In this document: positions 1-8,626 of the stretch, in pieces
Numbering within the stretch: the stretch's first letter is position 1
How the letters are laid out: each line of letters opens with the position of its first letter
NCBI RefSeq assembly: GCF_003344885.1
Contig: NZ_CP031155.1
Coordinates: 1,082,001 to 1,146,000, forward strand
Length of the DNA: 64,000 nt
Source: Altererythrobacter sp. ZODW24
GTDB lineage: Bacteria > Pseudomonadota > Alphaproteobacteria > Sphingomonadales > Sphingomonadaceae
Direction: 5' to 3'
Position numbers and translations under genes: made by a program
Notes under the pieces: model-generated
What the model saw: the letters and a program-made list of their open reading frames with translations, nothing else
The model's database searches: none
Told to the model about the DNA's origin: nothing

Positions 1-500
1 GGGCTGGTGCCAGGCACAAAGATCGCCTCGCGCACTTTGGGTCCGAGCAGGCAGACATTTTGTCCGGAGCTCTCCTCAGCAGCATTAAATGCCCGGCCAT
101 CAACGATCTCGATGGATTGCGCCCGTAGGAAGTCGTTGTTCACGCCGTTGACGGATGTCGACCAGTCCTGCCCGTTGTGAAATGCTGTCGCGTTAGAAGA
201 TACGCTGCCCGCAGCGAACATCACTCCGGCGATCTGCTTGCTGACTGCTTCGATATCGTCAGCTTCGAATGGACGCGGGGCACCGCGATCCGTGTTGACC
301 GGAAATACGATAAAAACGTTCGAGCCGAGCGAGGAGATCTGGTCACGGATCGACGCAGTTACGCCGTTACCCAGCGTGACCATGGTGATCACCGCCGCGA
401 CGCCGATAATGATACCCAGCGTCGTCAGGAACGAGCGCAGCAGGTGACGCCGGATCTCGCGCAGCGAAAGCAACAGGGTGGCACCGAAAATCTTGAACAT
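1..500 (-). CDS. MacB-like ABC transporter permease (partial, N-terminal part)
   Basis: The coding strand runs off the left edge of the window, so only about 166 N-terminal residues are present. The protein starts MFKIFGATLLLSLREIRRH, followed by a hydrophobic first membrane segment (TTLGIIIGVAAVITMVTLG) and the start of a periplasmic MacB_PCD-type domain. This is the standard N-terminus of MacB/FtsX-family permeases, which power efflux of macrolides, peptides or lipids with an ATPase and a periplasmic adaptor. The ATG overlaps the stop codon of the upstream ATPase gene (ATGA), so the two are translationally coupled. The substrate cannot be deduced. Confidence 0.9.
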   Translation of the reverse strand, partial: MFKIFGATLLLSLREIRRHLLRSFLTTLGIIIGVAAVITMVTLGNGVTASIRDQISSLGSNVFIVFPVNTDRGAPRPFEADDIEAVSKQIAGVMFAAGSVSSNATAFHNGQDWSTSVNGVNNDFLRAQSIEIVDGRAFNAAEESSGQNVCLLGPKVREAIFVPGTS

Positions 501-1204
501 CAGGCGTCTGCCAACTGGCCGTGCTCGATCCGTTCGACCACGCCGTCTCGGAAACGCACGATGGTGCGGGCGAAAGCCGCCATTTCTTCCTCATGGGTAA
601 CGAGCAATATCGTAATGCCCGTGCGGTTGAGTTCGGTGAGCAGCTCCATAATCTCCAATGACCGCTCTGTATCGAGGTTACCGGTAGGCTCATCCGCCAA
701 GAGCACATCGGGTTGCGTCACCAGAGCGCGCGCAATGGCGACACGCTGTTGCTGTCCGCCAGATAATTCAGCCGGGCTATGGTCGGCCCACGGACCTAGC
801 CCCACGAGATCTAGAGCTTTCATACCCGCCTCGCGGCGCGCTTTCTTGCTTTCACCGCGATAGAATAGAGGCAATTCGACATTCTCGAGCGCTGACGTCC
901 GCGACAACAAGTTGAAGCCCTGAAACACAAATCCAAGGTAGCGACGACGCAGCAGAGAGCGCTGATCGCGGGTAAGCGCCTGCACCTCCACGCCGCGAAA
1001 GCGAAAGGTCCCGCTGGTTGGCACGTCGAGGCAGCCGAGAATGTTCATGGTGGTCGACTTGCCCGAACCCGAAGGCCCCATGATCGCAACGAAGTCGCCG
1101 CGTTCGATGGTCATGTCCACGCCTTTCAGCGCCTGAAAAGCCGCTTGGCCGGTGCCAAACGTTTTCGTGATGTCGGTCAACTCTATGAGCTTTTCACCGC
1201 TCAT
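500..1204 (-). CDS. ABC transporter ATP-binding protein (MacB/LolD type)
   Basis: This is a 234-residue nucleotide-binding subunit, the normal length for LolD/MacB-type ATPases. It shows Walker A GPSGSGKST at residues 43-51, signature LSGGQQQ near 147 and Walker B VLLADEPTGNLD near 167. It would hydrolyse ATP on the cytoplasmic face to drive the permease encoded next. The start overlaps the stop of the adaptor gene by 4 nt and its stop overlaps the permease start, so adaptor, ATPase and permease form one operon. In MacB the ATPase is often fused to the permease; here they are separate genes. Confidence 0.93.
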   Translation of the reverse strand: MSGEKLIELTDITKTFGTGQAAFQALKGVDMTIERGDFVAIMGPSGSGKSTTMNILGCLDVPTSGTFRFRGVEVQALTRDQRSLLRRRYLGFVFQGFNLLSRTSALENVELPLFYRGESKKARREAGMKALDLVGLGPWADHSPAELSGGQQQRVAIARALVTQPDVLLADEPTGNLDTERSLEIMELLTELNRTGITILLVTHEEEMAAFARTIVRFRDGVVERIEHGQLADA

Positions 1205-2520
1205 TCTGTGGAGGCCTTAATCCCGGTCACCACCTTCATGCCCTTTTTCAGATCAGCTGAGCGAACAACTGTCATCCGCCCGTCGCTCTGGCCGGTGGTT
1301 ACATCGATTGCCTTCAATGTCCCGTCGGCCTGCAATATCTGAATTTGCTGGCGGCTTCCCGCACCGATGCCGGCACGTTGCTCCTCCTGCTCAAGTCCGA
1401 ACTGCGGATTTAGTACACCGCCGCCTTCTTCCGTCGGTTGATCATCTGGCCGGAACCTCAAAGCGCCATTGGGCACTAGCAATTGATTGCCGGTGCTTTG
1501 CGTTGCAACCGTGGCAGTGGCAGTCATCCCGGGCCGTAGCAGGCCTTCGCTATTGATTACGGAAAGCCGTGCCTCGTAACTCACCACTGAATTGCCTGCG
1601 GCCGCAGCGCCCGCCGAACCGCCTTCAGGCGCTGTATTGCTCGACGCCAGATCGACCCGTTCGACCAGCGCTGGAAAGCGTTTGCCGGGATAGGCATCGA
1701 CGGCAAAGCTGGCTTTTTGGCCAGGTTCGATCTGGCCAACATCTGCCTCGTCGATCGCCACGCGCAGCTGCATGGCGGACAGATCTTCTGCCAAGACGAA
1801 CAAGGTAGGCGTGTTGAAGGATGCAGCGACCGTCTGGCCCGGCTCAACGCGGCGAGCCAGGACAACGCCGGCAACGGGCGAGCGAATGACGGCTCGGCTG
1901 CGATTCGTCAGGCTGGAAGACAGTGCAGCTTGTGACGCGGCCACATTGGCGCGTGCTGAGGCGACACCGGCCCGGTTGCGCGCGACATTGGCTTCGGCTG
2001 CTTCAAGCTCTGTCTTTGATGGCACCTTGCCACCTGAAATCCGGTACACTTCCCGCAGCCGGTTGAGCTGTGCCGTATCGACATTCAACCCGGCCTGCGC
2101 CTGCGCCACAGATGCCTTCGCAGCGTTCAAGTTGGCGCGCGCCTGTTTGATCTGGTCATCGATGATGTCCGTATTAATCTGCGCCAGCACTTGTCCGCGG
2201 CCGACGCGGTCGTTCACATCCACCGTGATCCGGTCAATCCGCCCAGACACTTCGGAGCCGACTTCAACTTGATTGGTTGGCCGCAAATTTCCCGTTGCCG
2301 TCACGGTTAGGTCGAGCGATTTTTCGACCACTTCGGCAGTGACATAGGATGGCTCGTCGTCTCCGCTAGAACATCTCGACAGACCGAAAACCAGCAAGAG
2401 AACAATCAGTGCTGGGACCCAATATTTGGCCCAGCGCCGCCAGCGGGGGCGCTCCTTCTCGCCGAGAAATTCTTCCACGCTTTGCGGATTTTCGGTATCC
2501 GGTGCGTTCTCATCGCTCAT
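1201..2520 (-). CDS. Efflux periplasmic adaptor (HlyD/MacA family)
   Basis: 439 residues. A cytoplasmic N-terminus is followed by one membrane anchor (about residues 34-50), then a biotinyl-lipoyl-like segment with EVGSEVSGRIDRI, an alanine-rich coiled-coil hairpin (about 115-205), and a beta-barrel and membrane-proximal domain. This is the usual adaptor plan that bridges the inner-membrane MacB-type pump to an outer-membrane TolC-like channel. A Cys in the anchor (LSRCSS) resembles a lipobox, but the long charged region before it argues for a transmembrane anchor. It overlaps both neighbours by 4 nt within the efflux operon. Confidence 0.9.
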   Translation of the reverse strand: MSDENAPDTENPQSVEEFLGEKERPRWRRWAKYWVPALIVLLLVFGLSRCSSGDDEPSYVTAEVVEKSLDLTVTATGNLRPTNQVEVGSEVSGRIDRITVDVNDRVGRGQVLAQINTDIIDDQIKQARANLNAAKASVAQAQAGLNVDTAQLNRLREVYRISGGKVPSKTELEAAEANVARNRAGVASARANVAASQAALSSSLTNRSRAVIRSPVAGVVLARRVEPGQTVAASFNTPTLFVLAEDLSAMQLRVAIDEADVGQIEPGQKASFAVDAYPGKRFPALVERVDLASSNTAPEGGSAGAAAAGNSVVSYEARLSVINSEGLLRPGMTATATVATQSTGNQLLVPNGALRFRPDDQPTEEGGGVLNPQFGLEQEEQRAGIGAGSRQQIQILQADGTLKAIDVTTGQSDGRMTVVRSADLKKGMKVVTGIKASTE

Positions 2521-3983
2521 TGTGAATTTCCTGTTTCGGCGAGTTCAATTTGTGAAGGGCTGGCGGCAACATCAGGCGTCCAACCGCCGCCAAGTGCCTG
2601 CGTGAGGCGGACGAAGGAGCTCGCCCGCTGTGCTTCCGCAGCCACCAGCGAATTGCGTGAGGAGAGCAGTTGGTTTTCGGCCGAGAGCAGCGTTTGAAAA
2701 TCGGTCAGGCCGGCCTGATATTGGCTGCGGGCCAAGAATGCGGCATTTCCGGCTGCTTCGCGTGCCTCGCCCAGTATGATGACTCGTTCCTGAGCGCTTT
2801 GTAAATCAGCCCGCCCGGTTTCGACTTCCTCGAGTGCTCTCAGGATGGATAGCTGCCATGCGGCCAGCGAAGCCTCGGCTCCATATTCCGCGCTTCTGAT
2901 CTGGGCCCTCGTGCGCCCGCCGTCAAAAATCAACTGACTGACACCGGCGAAGAGATTACCGGTTATGACGTCGAACAAATCACCAATGCCAGTCGCACCT
3001 GAGCCGATGTTTCCGGTAAGCCGGACCAGCGGGAGCAATTGCGCGCGGGCAAGATCAATACGGGCCCCATCCGCAATCAGGCTAGCTTCTGCGGCGCGCA
3101 CATCTGGTCTGCGGCGCAGCACTTCGGCCGGAATGTCTAGGCCCAGTAGGGCGGGAGGCGCAGGCACTTTGTCCGGCGGCGATAGCAGGGTCAGCACGCG
3201 GCCCGGCGGCTCCGCTATCAGTGTAGAAATGGCGTTGGATGTCGCGGCAAGATCGCTTTCGAGTGCCGGAATGCTGGCTGCGGTTTGTGCCCGCTGGACC
3301 CGGGCCTGCTCAACATCCAAGCTAGAAACCAACCCCGCCTGATTGCGCCAGCGCGCGATCTGCAGATTCTCGTCTTGATTAGCGAGTGTATCGCGGGCGA
3401 TCGCCAACTGCAGCGCGGTACTGCGCGCGGATATTGTCGCTGTCGCTACGTTACCGATTACGAGACGTTGGACGTCGGCAAGCGTATAGCCTGCTGCTGC
3501 AAGTTCAGCGCGTGAAATGGCAACCGAACTGCCAATCCGTCCGAACAGATCCACTTCCCAATCGGCGTCAGCACCCAACGAAAAGTTAAGATCCGAGCTC
3601 GCAAAATCGCCAATATCACGCCGAACACCGCCAGAGCTGGATATTTGCGGCATATAGCTGGCGCGCGCAGACTTTAGCGATTGACGCGCTTGCTTCAGCC
3701 GCGCAGTCGTCTGCGCCAGATCAAGATTGTTCTTGGCCGCCGATGTGACAAATTCGGCGAGCAGCGGATCGCCGAGCGATAGCCAATATTGGGAAACGTC
3801 AGTCACGGGCAGGTCGTCCGAAGCATTCCACGCATCAGGGACTGCGACGTTATGCTGAGGCGGTTCGAGCATTTCGGAAGTACTGGCGCAGCCAGCCAGC
3901 GCTAGCGCTGACAGCATCGACGCGGCCTTAGGCACCCGTTCCAAACCGATACTAAAAGACCGCCCTGCCAAAGTAATTTTCAT
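2517..3983 (-). CDS. RND/MacAB outer-membrane efflux lipoprotein (NodT/OprM-like)
   Basis: 488 residues. The N-terminus has a lipoprotein signal with lipobox LAGC near residue 32, followed by two OEP (TolC-like) repeats rich in heptads, for example LAQTTARLKQARQSLKSARASY and LAAWQLSILRALEEVETGRADL. It forms the outer-membrane exit duct. It is the first gene of the operon, which continues into adaptor, ATPase and permease, so the locus encodes a complete tripartite exporter. The NodT-type lipoprotein family is usually 450-500 residues, so this one is full length. The promoter should lie in the 360-bp gap upstream. Confidence 0.92.
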   Translation of the reverse strand: MKITLAGRSFSIGLERVPKAASMLSALALAGCASTSEMLEPPQHNVAVPDAWNASDDLPVTDVSQYWLSLGDPLLAEFVTSAAKNNLDLAQTTARLKQARQSLKSARASYMPQISSSGGVRRDIGDFASSDLNFSLGADADWEVDLFGRIGSSVAISRAELAAAGYTLADVQRLVIGNVATATISARSTALQLAIARDTLANQDENLQIARWRNQAGLVSSLDVEQARVQRAQTAASIPALESDLAATSNAISTLIAEPPGRVLTLLSPPDKVPAPPALLGLDIPAEVLRRRPDVRAAEASLIADGARIDLARAQLLPLVRLTGNIGSGATGIGDLFDVITGNLFAGVSQLIFDGGRTRAQIRSAEYGAEASLAAWQLSILRALEEVETGRADLQSAQERVIILGEAREAAGNAAFLARSQYQAGLTDFQTLLSAENQLLSSRNSLVAAEAQRASSFVRLTQALGGGWTPDVAASPSQIELAETGNSQ

Positions 3984-4343
3984 GTGCGACTGCCGAATGC
4001 CATATGTGCACTCTCCCCTGATCGCTTCATGGCATAGTTACCGCGAATTGACATAGCTCGTATCGACCAATGGGGAATACGGCCTGACTATCCGCGCATG
4101 CGCATCAAAAGTTTGATCTGATGGGATCCGTTCACAGAACCTTTCACCAGCGGCTCATTTCAGTCTCAACAACACCCGCTTTCCGAAGCAGGGGGCGGAC
4201 CCAACGCAGGCGAAGAAATTAGGTGAGGAAAATGCCCGCATTTGGGTCGATTGCAGTCAGTCTGCTTTCAGCTCGCAAGGCGGACAAAGCCGACATTCCG
4301 CTAACGAACCAATCGAAGGCATTGGAATTTATCCTGCAAACGG
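3984..4343. other. 360-bp intergenic region with a dispersed repeat
   Basis: This stretch holds the upstream region of the efflux operon and the 3' flank of the ATP-grasp operon, both on the minus strand. I see no convincing gene. The only structured element is one copy of a repeat at 4250-4313 that recurs near 22988. The small open frames here have no coding character. Confidence 0.6.
4250..4313 (+). repeat. Dispersed intergenic repeat, copy A
   Basis: A 64-bp segment starting ATTGCAGTCAGTCTGCTTTC and ending near TTCCGCTAACG matches 22988-23051 at 58 of 64 positions with no gaps. Both copies are intergenic. A more diverged copy lies at 44391-44460 on the other strand. The function is unknown; it may be a REP- or MITE-like element. 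Confidence 0.8.
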
Positions 4344-4568
4344 TCAGAGTTCGACCATTTTGTAAGGGGTGCACTCGAGTCGAGAAAGGATTTCAAGTCC
4401 GTGTGATTTAAGAACGGATATCAATTCTTCAACCAGATTTCCTTCGACAGTTACAGCCACTGAACATGAGTCCTCTATGTATCGAACAATAACATCGTCG
4501 ATCCTTAGCCGAAGCCCGCGACATATTGCAGCGTTCCACGCCAACCGTTTCACAAGATTCGCGCCCAT
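4344..4568 (-). CDS. Small hypothetical protein, in frame with the upstream ATP-grasp gene
   Basis: 74 residues from the ATG at 4568; not recognised. The text looks protein-like, with alternating hydrophobic patterns (DDVIVRYIEDSCSVAVTVEGN). The same frame stays open upstream to 4625, directly abutting the TAG stop (4626-4628) of the ATP-grasp gene, so 94 codons follow that stop in phase. No Shine-Dalgarno is evident before the ATG and there is no GTG or TTG between the TAG and the ATG. It may be a separate gene, or the C-terminal part of a longer protein cut by an in-frame stop. Confidence 0.5.
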   Translation of the reverse strand: MGANLVKRLAWNAAICRGLRLRIDDVIVRYIEDSCSVAVTVEGNLVEELISVLKSHGLEILSRLECTPYKMVEL

Positions 4569-4625
4569 ATCTGCCGTCGCTACGATAATATGGGATCGAT
4601 TTCCCGATAGGAACTGCGGAGCAAT

Positions 4626-6119
4626 CTAACTCCCTATCGCTTCTAAAGCGGTCGTTGCCATATGCTCGGCTGCTTCATCTGACGGAGCAATCACCAAGAA
4701 TGTCACATTCGGCTGCTCCATGCCGGTGGGCTCGAGGAACACGATCCCCTGTCGGTGATGGTCCGCGTATAGCCAGCGCTCGAGCCTTTGTAATACGTCT
4801 TCAAAATCGGGAATACTTTGGTCGTGAAGAGCTCGCTGCACGATCACCAGCTTCATAGGATTTCTTGTGCCCACTAACCGGCGGGCAACCATCATCGGTA
4901 TCGAGACACCGCCCCACCGGCCATTGCATTCTATCCAGTGCAGCTCTGCACTTTCCAATCCCGTACCGGTCAAGAGGGCATCCAAGCTTAACCGTCCGAC
5001 ATATCCAAGTTTCTGAAAAAATGTGCTAATCGCCAATGCTTGTCGGCAAAAGCGCGCTTGAAGTTCAAACGGAAGCGCAATTTGGCTCGCCCCTACAAAC
5101 GACTGCCGTTCGCCCGACAATATCTGCCCAAATATACCTTCGATAATCGGCGGCCCGATGTTTGCCTGAGGAACCCAGACCTGCGCGGAAGGACTGGCTA
5201 TTGCGGCTGCCTCCCACACTCCAACAAGTATTGGATAGCGGTCATCCCAGCCCATCAAGCGAAGCCGAAGAAGGATATTGTTCCGTAGTTCGGTCAGCGA
5301 AACCGACCGCACGATTGCGCTCTCAAGCACCAGATTTCCCATCGATCCTGCGCTCGCAGGTAGTTTAATGATCAGCTTTTCGTATTGCCGTGCCAGTCTG
5401 GACAGAATGGTTGCGGCTGCAATGGGCCCGTAGACCGAGTATGTCGGCGGCACAGCATCTTTGCCCATAATGGCGCGCACCTGGTGAGCGAACCAGAGCT
5501 TGTCATTGACCAAGCGGGACAGTTGCGGAAGCGGCGCGCATATTTGCACCGGGCAGCCAGACCGCCGGGCAATTTCCGCGCCTAACAACCAGTCGTAGCC
5601 GCTCGAAAGGTAGGGGCAGATGTTCAGGGTACCTGCGATACTGGCCGCGTCCACAAGTTGTGACATCGCCGTTTCGTTTTCCAGACACGCTGCTGCGAGC
5701 GTCCGCCGCAACCGGATGTCGCCGCGATCAACCTTGAGAATTACCGGTTGAGCGCCTCCGAATAGCTTCCCCAAATACCGTTCAAACGAAGCGTTCCGCT
5801 GCTTTGATATCAGACAAAAATCACCTGGCCGGGCCAATCCCAGTATCCGGTATTCATGGCTCGCGAACCCTTCGGGCGGCATAAGTTGGATACCCTGATG
5901 ATCTTCGAGAAAGAGTGTTGGCCCTTCCCGGTATCCCGGCTTCACATTGTTTCCGAAGACCGATGGATCGTTTAGTCGGGGAAAGCCGGTGAGCTGCCTT
6001 TTCGCCAAGCTTTCGATATGCGTCATGATCTCGGACGACAGATCCTCAGATATAGAATCAGCAAGCGGCCAAGGCGCTAGCCCCCTGTCGCGGGTGTCTA
6101 TCGGCGACAGGCTATTCAT
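4626..6119 (-). CDS. ATP-grasp ligase, PGM1 peptide-ligase-like
   Basis: 497 residues. The C-terminal half reads as an ATP-grasp fold: IIKLPASAGSMGN (nucleotide-binding strand and loop, about 250-262), GYVGRLSLDALL, and HWIECNGRWGGVSIPMM (about 407-423), where E and N fit the metal-binding E-x-N. The N-terminal part looks like a pre-ATP-grasp domain. The arrangement recalls PGM1-type peptide ligases, which join amino acids or peptides to carboxylates. Its start overlaps the hemerythrin-like gene by 8 nt. The substrate is unknown. A TAG ends the frame, which otherwise stays open to 4344. Confidence 0.65.
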   Translation of the reverse strand: MNSLSPIDTRDRGLAPWPLADSISEDLSSEIMTHIESLAKRQLTGFPRLNDPSVFGNNVKPGYREGPTLFLEDHQGIQLMPPEGFASHEYRILGLARPGDFCLISKQRNASFERYLGKLFGGAQPVILKVDRGDIRLRRTLAAACLENETAMSQLVDAASIAGTLNICPYLSSGYDWLLGAEIARRSGCPVQICAPLPQLSRLVNDKLWFAHQVRAIMGKDAVPPTYSVYGPIAAATILSRLARQYEKLIIKLPASAGSMGNLVLESAIVRSVSLTELRNNILLRLRLMGWDDRYPILVGVWEAAAIASPSAQVWVPQANIGPPIIEGIFGQILSGERQSFVGASQIALPFELQARFCRQALAISTFFQKLGYVGRLSLDALLTGTGLESAELHWIECNGRWGGVSIPMMVARRLVGTRNPMKLVIVQRALHDQSIPDFEDVLQRLERWLYADHHRQGIVFLEPTGMEQPNVTFLVIAPSDEAAEHMATTALEAIGS

Positions 6120-6609
6120 TCTTAGCTGCTTTTCTATGGGTATACTCCGTCCAAGGCGAGGCGCCTTTCCGCCGGCGCCTGAGGTTTTGGAGAAGGCGGG
6201 CTTTCTTTACCTCGTCAAGCCCACCCATCGCGCCGAATAGCTCGCCGCATTCGGAGACATGTTTCTCCATCTCATCGATGCGCTCAAGCAATTGTGTGCG
6301 CATTTCGGGACATAGGTCTTCGCTTTGATCGAGCTCTGCGATAGCGTCGAGTGTGGCCGCGCCGTGCGAATGTTCCGCATACATAGAGTCTAATTCTTCA
6401 GTCGACAGAAATGCCGCTAGTGCGGGATAGAAATCCTCCTCTTCAAAAGCGATGTGAGAGCCTGCAATCTTGTCCAGCACGACGGAGGCCGCCTTCAGCT
6501 GCGAAACGTCCCCCGATACAATCATCGCGCGCAGCTTATGCAGACCTCGTCCAAGCACAGCGTGATCGTGGCGAAATTCCTTAAACAGCTCCTTATTGAT
6601 TTCGGTCAT
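6112..6609 (-). CDS. Hemerythrin-like (HHE cation-binding) protein
   Basis: 165 residues with a four-helix pattern carrying metal-type His/Glu sets: H14-D-H16 and H24, H52-xxx-E56, H80-S-H82, and H117-xx-E120. This matches HHE domain proteins, which bind a di-iron centre and O2 or act in iron or redox sensing. The C-terminus is basic (NLRRRRKG). It is the first gene of a minus-strand operon with the ATP-grasp ligase and lies 67 bp from the divergent class II amidotransferase gene. Canonical hemerythrins are about 120-140 residues; the extra tail is of unknown use. Confidence 0.8.
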   Translation of the reverse strand: MTEINKELFKEFRHDHAVLGRGLHKLRAMIVSGDVSQLKAASVVLDKIAGSHIAFEEEDFYPALAAFLSTEELDSMYAEHSHGAATLDAIAELDQSEDLCPEMRTQLLERIDEMEKHVSECGELFGAMGGLDEVKKARLLQNLRRRRKGASPWTEYTHRKAAKNE

Positions 6610-6676
6610 GTCCGATGCCTTTCCGGATGCTATCGTAGCTTGGGCCGTTCACCGAGAAATTGATGCTGATCATGTA

Positions 6677-7507
6677 ATGTGCAGGTTATACGGATTTTAT
6701 GCGACCGAACCGACGAAGGTCGAATGCACGCTAGTGCATGCCCAGAATGCGTTGATTGCGCAAAGCCGCTCGGATTTGAAAGGTTACGATCATTCCGAAG
6801 GCTGGGGCGTGGCCACGTTCAGTCAGGATGGTCCTGACATAAAGCGGCAAGCTTGGGCAGCCTACCACGGCGAACATTTCGCGCGGGCAGCAGCCCAGAC
6901 TTATTCAAAACTGGTCATGGCCCATGTGCGGCGCGCAACGGTGGGCGGTGCGTCCCTGGAAAACACACATCCATTTACCGACGGCCATTGGGTCTTTGCT
7001 CACAACGGAACGGTGCCCGGCTTTACAAAAATACGCTCGATCCTGCTCGAACGAATGAGCGCCAAGCATCGCGGTGCAATCAAGGGGCAAACCGACAGCG
7101 AGCATGTCTTCCGATATTTCCTGAGCTTGCTCGATGCGGGTATGATTTCTCCCAACGATGATTTGCCGGGTGCCATCAGGCATATTGTCAGTGCCATCTC
7201 CGAACTGGCCGATACCCATGCGCCCAATAAGAAACTTGGCCTCAACATCGTGTTGTCAGACGGCAGGCAGCTTGCTGGGTCACGCATCAATCGCAGCCTC
7301 TATTTTGTTGATCGTAAGGGTGTGTATGATTGCGAGATCTGCGGTTTCCCTCATATCCATCATGACCCTAGCAGAGACTATCGCGCGGTAGTCATCGCAT
7401 CGGAACCACTCACGCATGAGCGATGGATCGAAGTTCCCAATCATTCCGTTTGGCAGATCAGCGATGAAAACGGTCTGGTGTTTGAAGAAATCAGGCAGGC
7501 TGCCTAA
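6677..7507 (+). CDS. Class II glutamine amidotransferase (YafJ-like)
   Basis: 276 residues. The start is set at 6677 because it gives MCRLYGF, where Cys2 becomes the catalytic N-terminal nucleophile after Met removal; a longer upstream frame would bury it. Supporting motifs are AHVRRATVG (about 75-83), NTHPF, the oxyanion segment HNGTV and the GQTDSEH segment typical of the Gn-AT II fold. It would release ammonia from glutamine, or hydrolyse a gamma-glutamyl amide. It is a stand-alone amidotransferase domain, divergent from the hemerythrin/ATP-grasp operon. Confidence 0.87.
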   Translation: MCRLYGFYATEPTKVECTLVHAQNALIAQSRSDLKGYDHSEGWGVATFSQDGPDIKRQAWAAYHGEHFARAAAQTYSKLVMAHVRRATVGGASLENTHPFTDGHWVFAHNGTVPGFTKIRSILLERMSAKHRGAIKGQTDSEHVFRYFLSLLDAGMISPNDDLPGAIRHIVSAISELADTHAPNKKLGLNIVLSDGRQLAGSRINRSLYFVDRKGVYDCEICGFPHIHHDPSRDYRAVVIASEPLTHERWIEVPNHSVWQISDENGLVFEEIRQAA

Positions 7508-7809
7508 CGGGCAAAATTCCGCAAATTGCAAGTAAAAATACGCATAAAGAGCATGTATTTCTGTTCGAATACTTAACAATGTAAATTTCCGGCGATAACA
7601 TGCTCGCAATCTCCGGTACCTCCTTAATCATATCTACGAAATCGAACATAATTTTCAATAGTTCAAATATGTACGGAATAGTACAGTCATGACCTTACAT
7701 TGTAATTTAGCCGTCGAACCACCAAATAAAAGGCATCGATTGCCATCAGTTTGGGGCGCAATCGGCAGAGAGAATTGTTCTCCCGCCCTTTGTTAAAGGG
7801 CGGTTTAGC
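7508..7809. other. Intergenic leader upstream of the Crp/Fnr gene
   Basis: About 300 bp, clearly more AT-rich than its surroundings. It holds the 3' flank of the amidotransferase gene and the promoter and leader of the Crp/Fnr regulator gene. I see no gene here. A hairpin at its right end (7783-7803) covers the ribosome binding site of that regulator. Confidence 0.6.
7783..7803 (+). promoter_or_regulatory. Leader hairpin that buries the ribosome binding site
   Basis: A perfect 9-bp inverted repeat, CCGCCCTTT and AAAGGGCGG with a 3-nt GTT loop, ends 6 nt before the GTG at 7810. The right arm contains AAGGG, the only visible Shine-Dalgarno sequence. The stem would hide it and limit translation. 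It could instead be a DNA operator, because it is a near-palindrome. Confidence 0.6.
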
Positions 7810-8514
7810 GTGCAAATCGAACAATCTGCGTCTGAGAACAACCTGTTAGCGGGCCTGTCCGCAGATGATTTCGGCATACTGTCATCGGGTCTGGTTCGTG
7901 TCGATTTGCCAAGAGGGACAGAACTCTCCGTACCGGGGCAAGAGATCCAATATTGCTGGTTTATTGAGGAAGGAATTGCCTCGATGGTCGCATCGTCGCG
8001 CGACGGCCAGGAGGCGGAAGCTGGAATCGTGGGCCGCGAGGGCATGATTGATGTGGCAACATTTCTGGGTGGTTCATCCTCCGGCTTGCGCTCTTTCATG
8101 CAGATATCCGGGCAGGGCCTACGCATTCCGGCACGTACCGTCGTGACGGCATATAAATCTAGCGCCACTATCCGCTCCGCCTTTAATCTATTTGCTAACA
8201 ATTTGATCTTCCAAATCGCCCAAACAGCACTCGCTAATGCCTCATATTCCGTAGAACAGCGCCTCGCCAGGTGGCTGTTGATGTGTTCTGACCGCTTGTC
8301 AGATGACGAAATTGCGCTGACCCATGAGTTCCTCTCCGTGATGCTCAATGTCCGCCGTGCAGGGGTCACGATGGCAGTCCAATCCTTGCAAAGTGCCGGC
8401 CACCTGAAGGCCCGCCGCGGGAGTTTGCAGATCGTAGATCGGCCAGGTCTCGAGGATTTTGCCAGCGATGCTTATACGGCTCTTGATTGTTTGCAATCGG
8501 TTAAAAACCTGTAA
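7810..8514 (+). CDS. Crp/Fnr family transcriptional regulator
   Basis: 234 residues with a GTG start. The N-terminal part is a cyclic-nucleotide-binding-like beta barrel (about 20-130), followed by a dimerisation helix and a winged helix with HEFLSVMLNVRRAGVTMAV as recognition region (about 176-194). No N-terminal cysteine cluster of the FNR type is present, so an iron-sulfur O2 sensor is unlikely. The HEFL-x-VML-x-VRR-x-GVT pattern is common in alphaproteobacterial Crp/Fnr proteins of unknown ligand. Translation is probably restrained by the hairpin just before the start. Confidence 0.9.
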   Translation: MQIEQSASENNLLAGLSADDFGILSSGLVRVDLPRGTELSVPGQEIQYCWFIEEGIASMVASSRDGQEAEAGIVGREGMIDVATFLGGSSSGLRSFMQISGQGLRIPARTVVTAYKSSATIRSAFNLFANNLIFQIAQTALANASYSVEQRLARWLLMCSDRLSDDEIALTHEFLSVMLNVRRAGVTMAVQSLQSAGHLKARRGSLQIVDRPGLEDFASDAYTALDCLQSVKNL

Positions 8515-8626
8515 AGCAACGAAATTTAGTAAGTCACTCTCCTTAACACTTGGTACGAAACCGGACCGACAGATGCGGGCGAACCGCGCAGAATCGACGA
8601 ATCGCAACGCTAGTCGAAGGGTCGTT

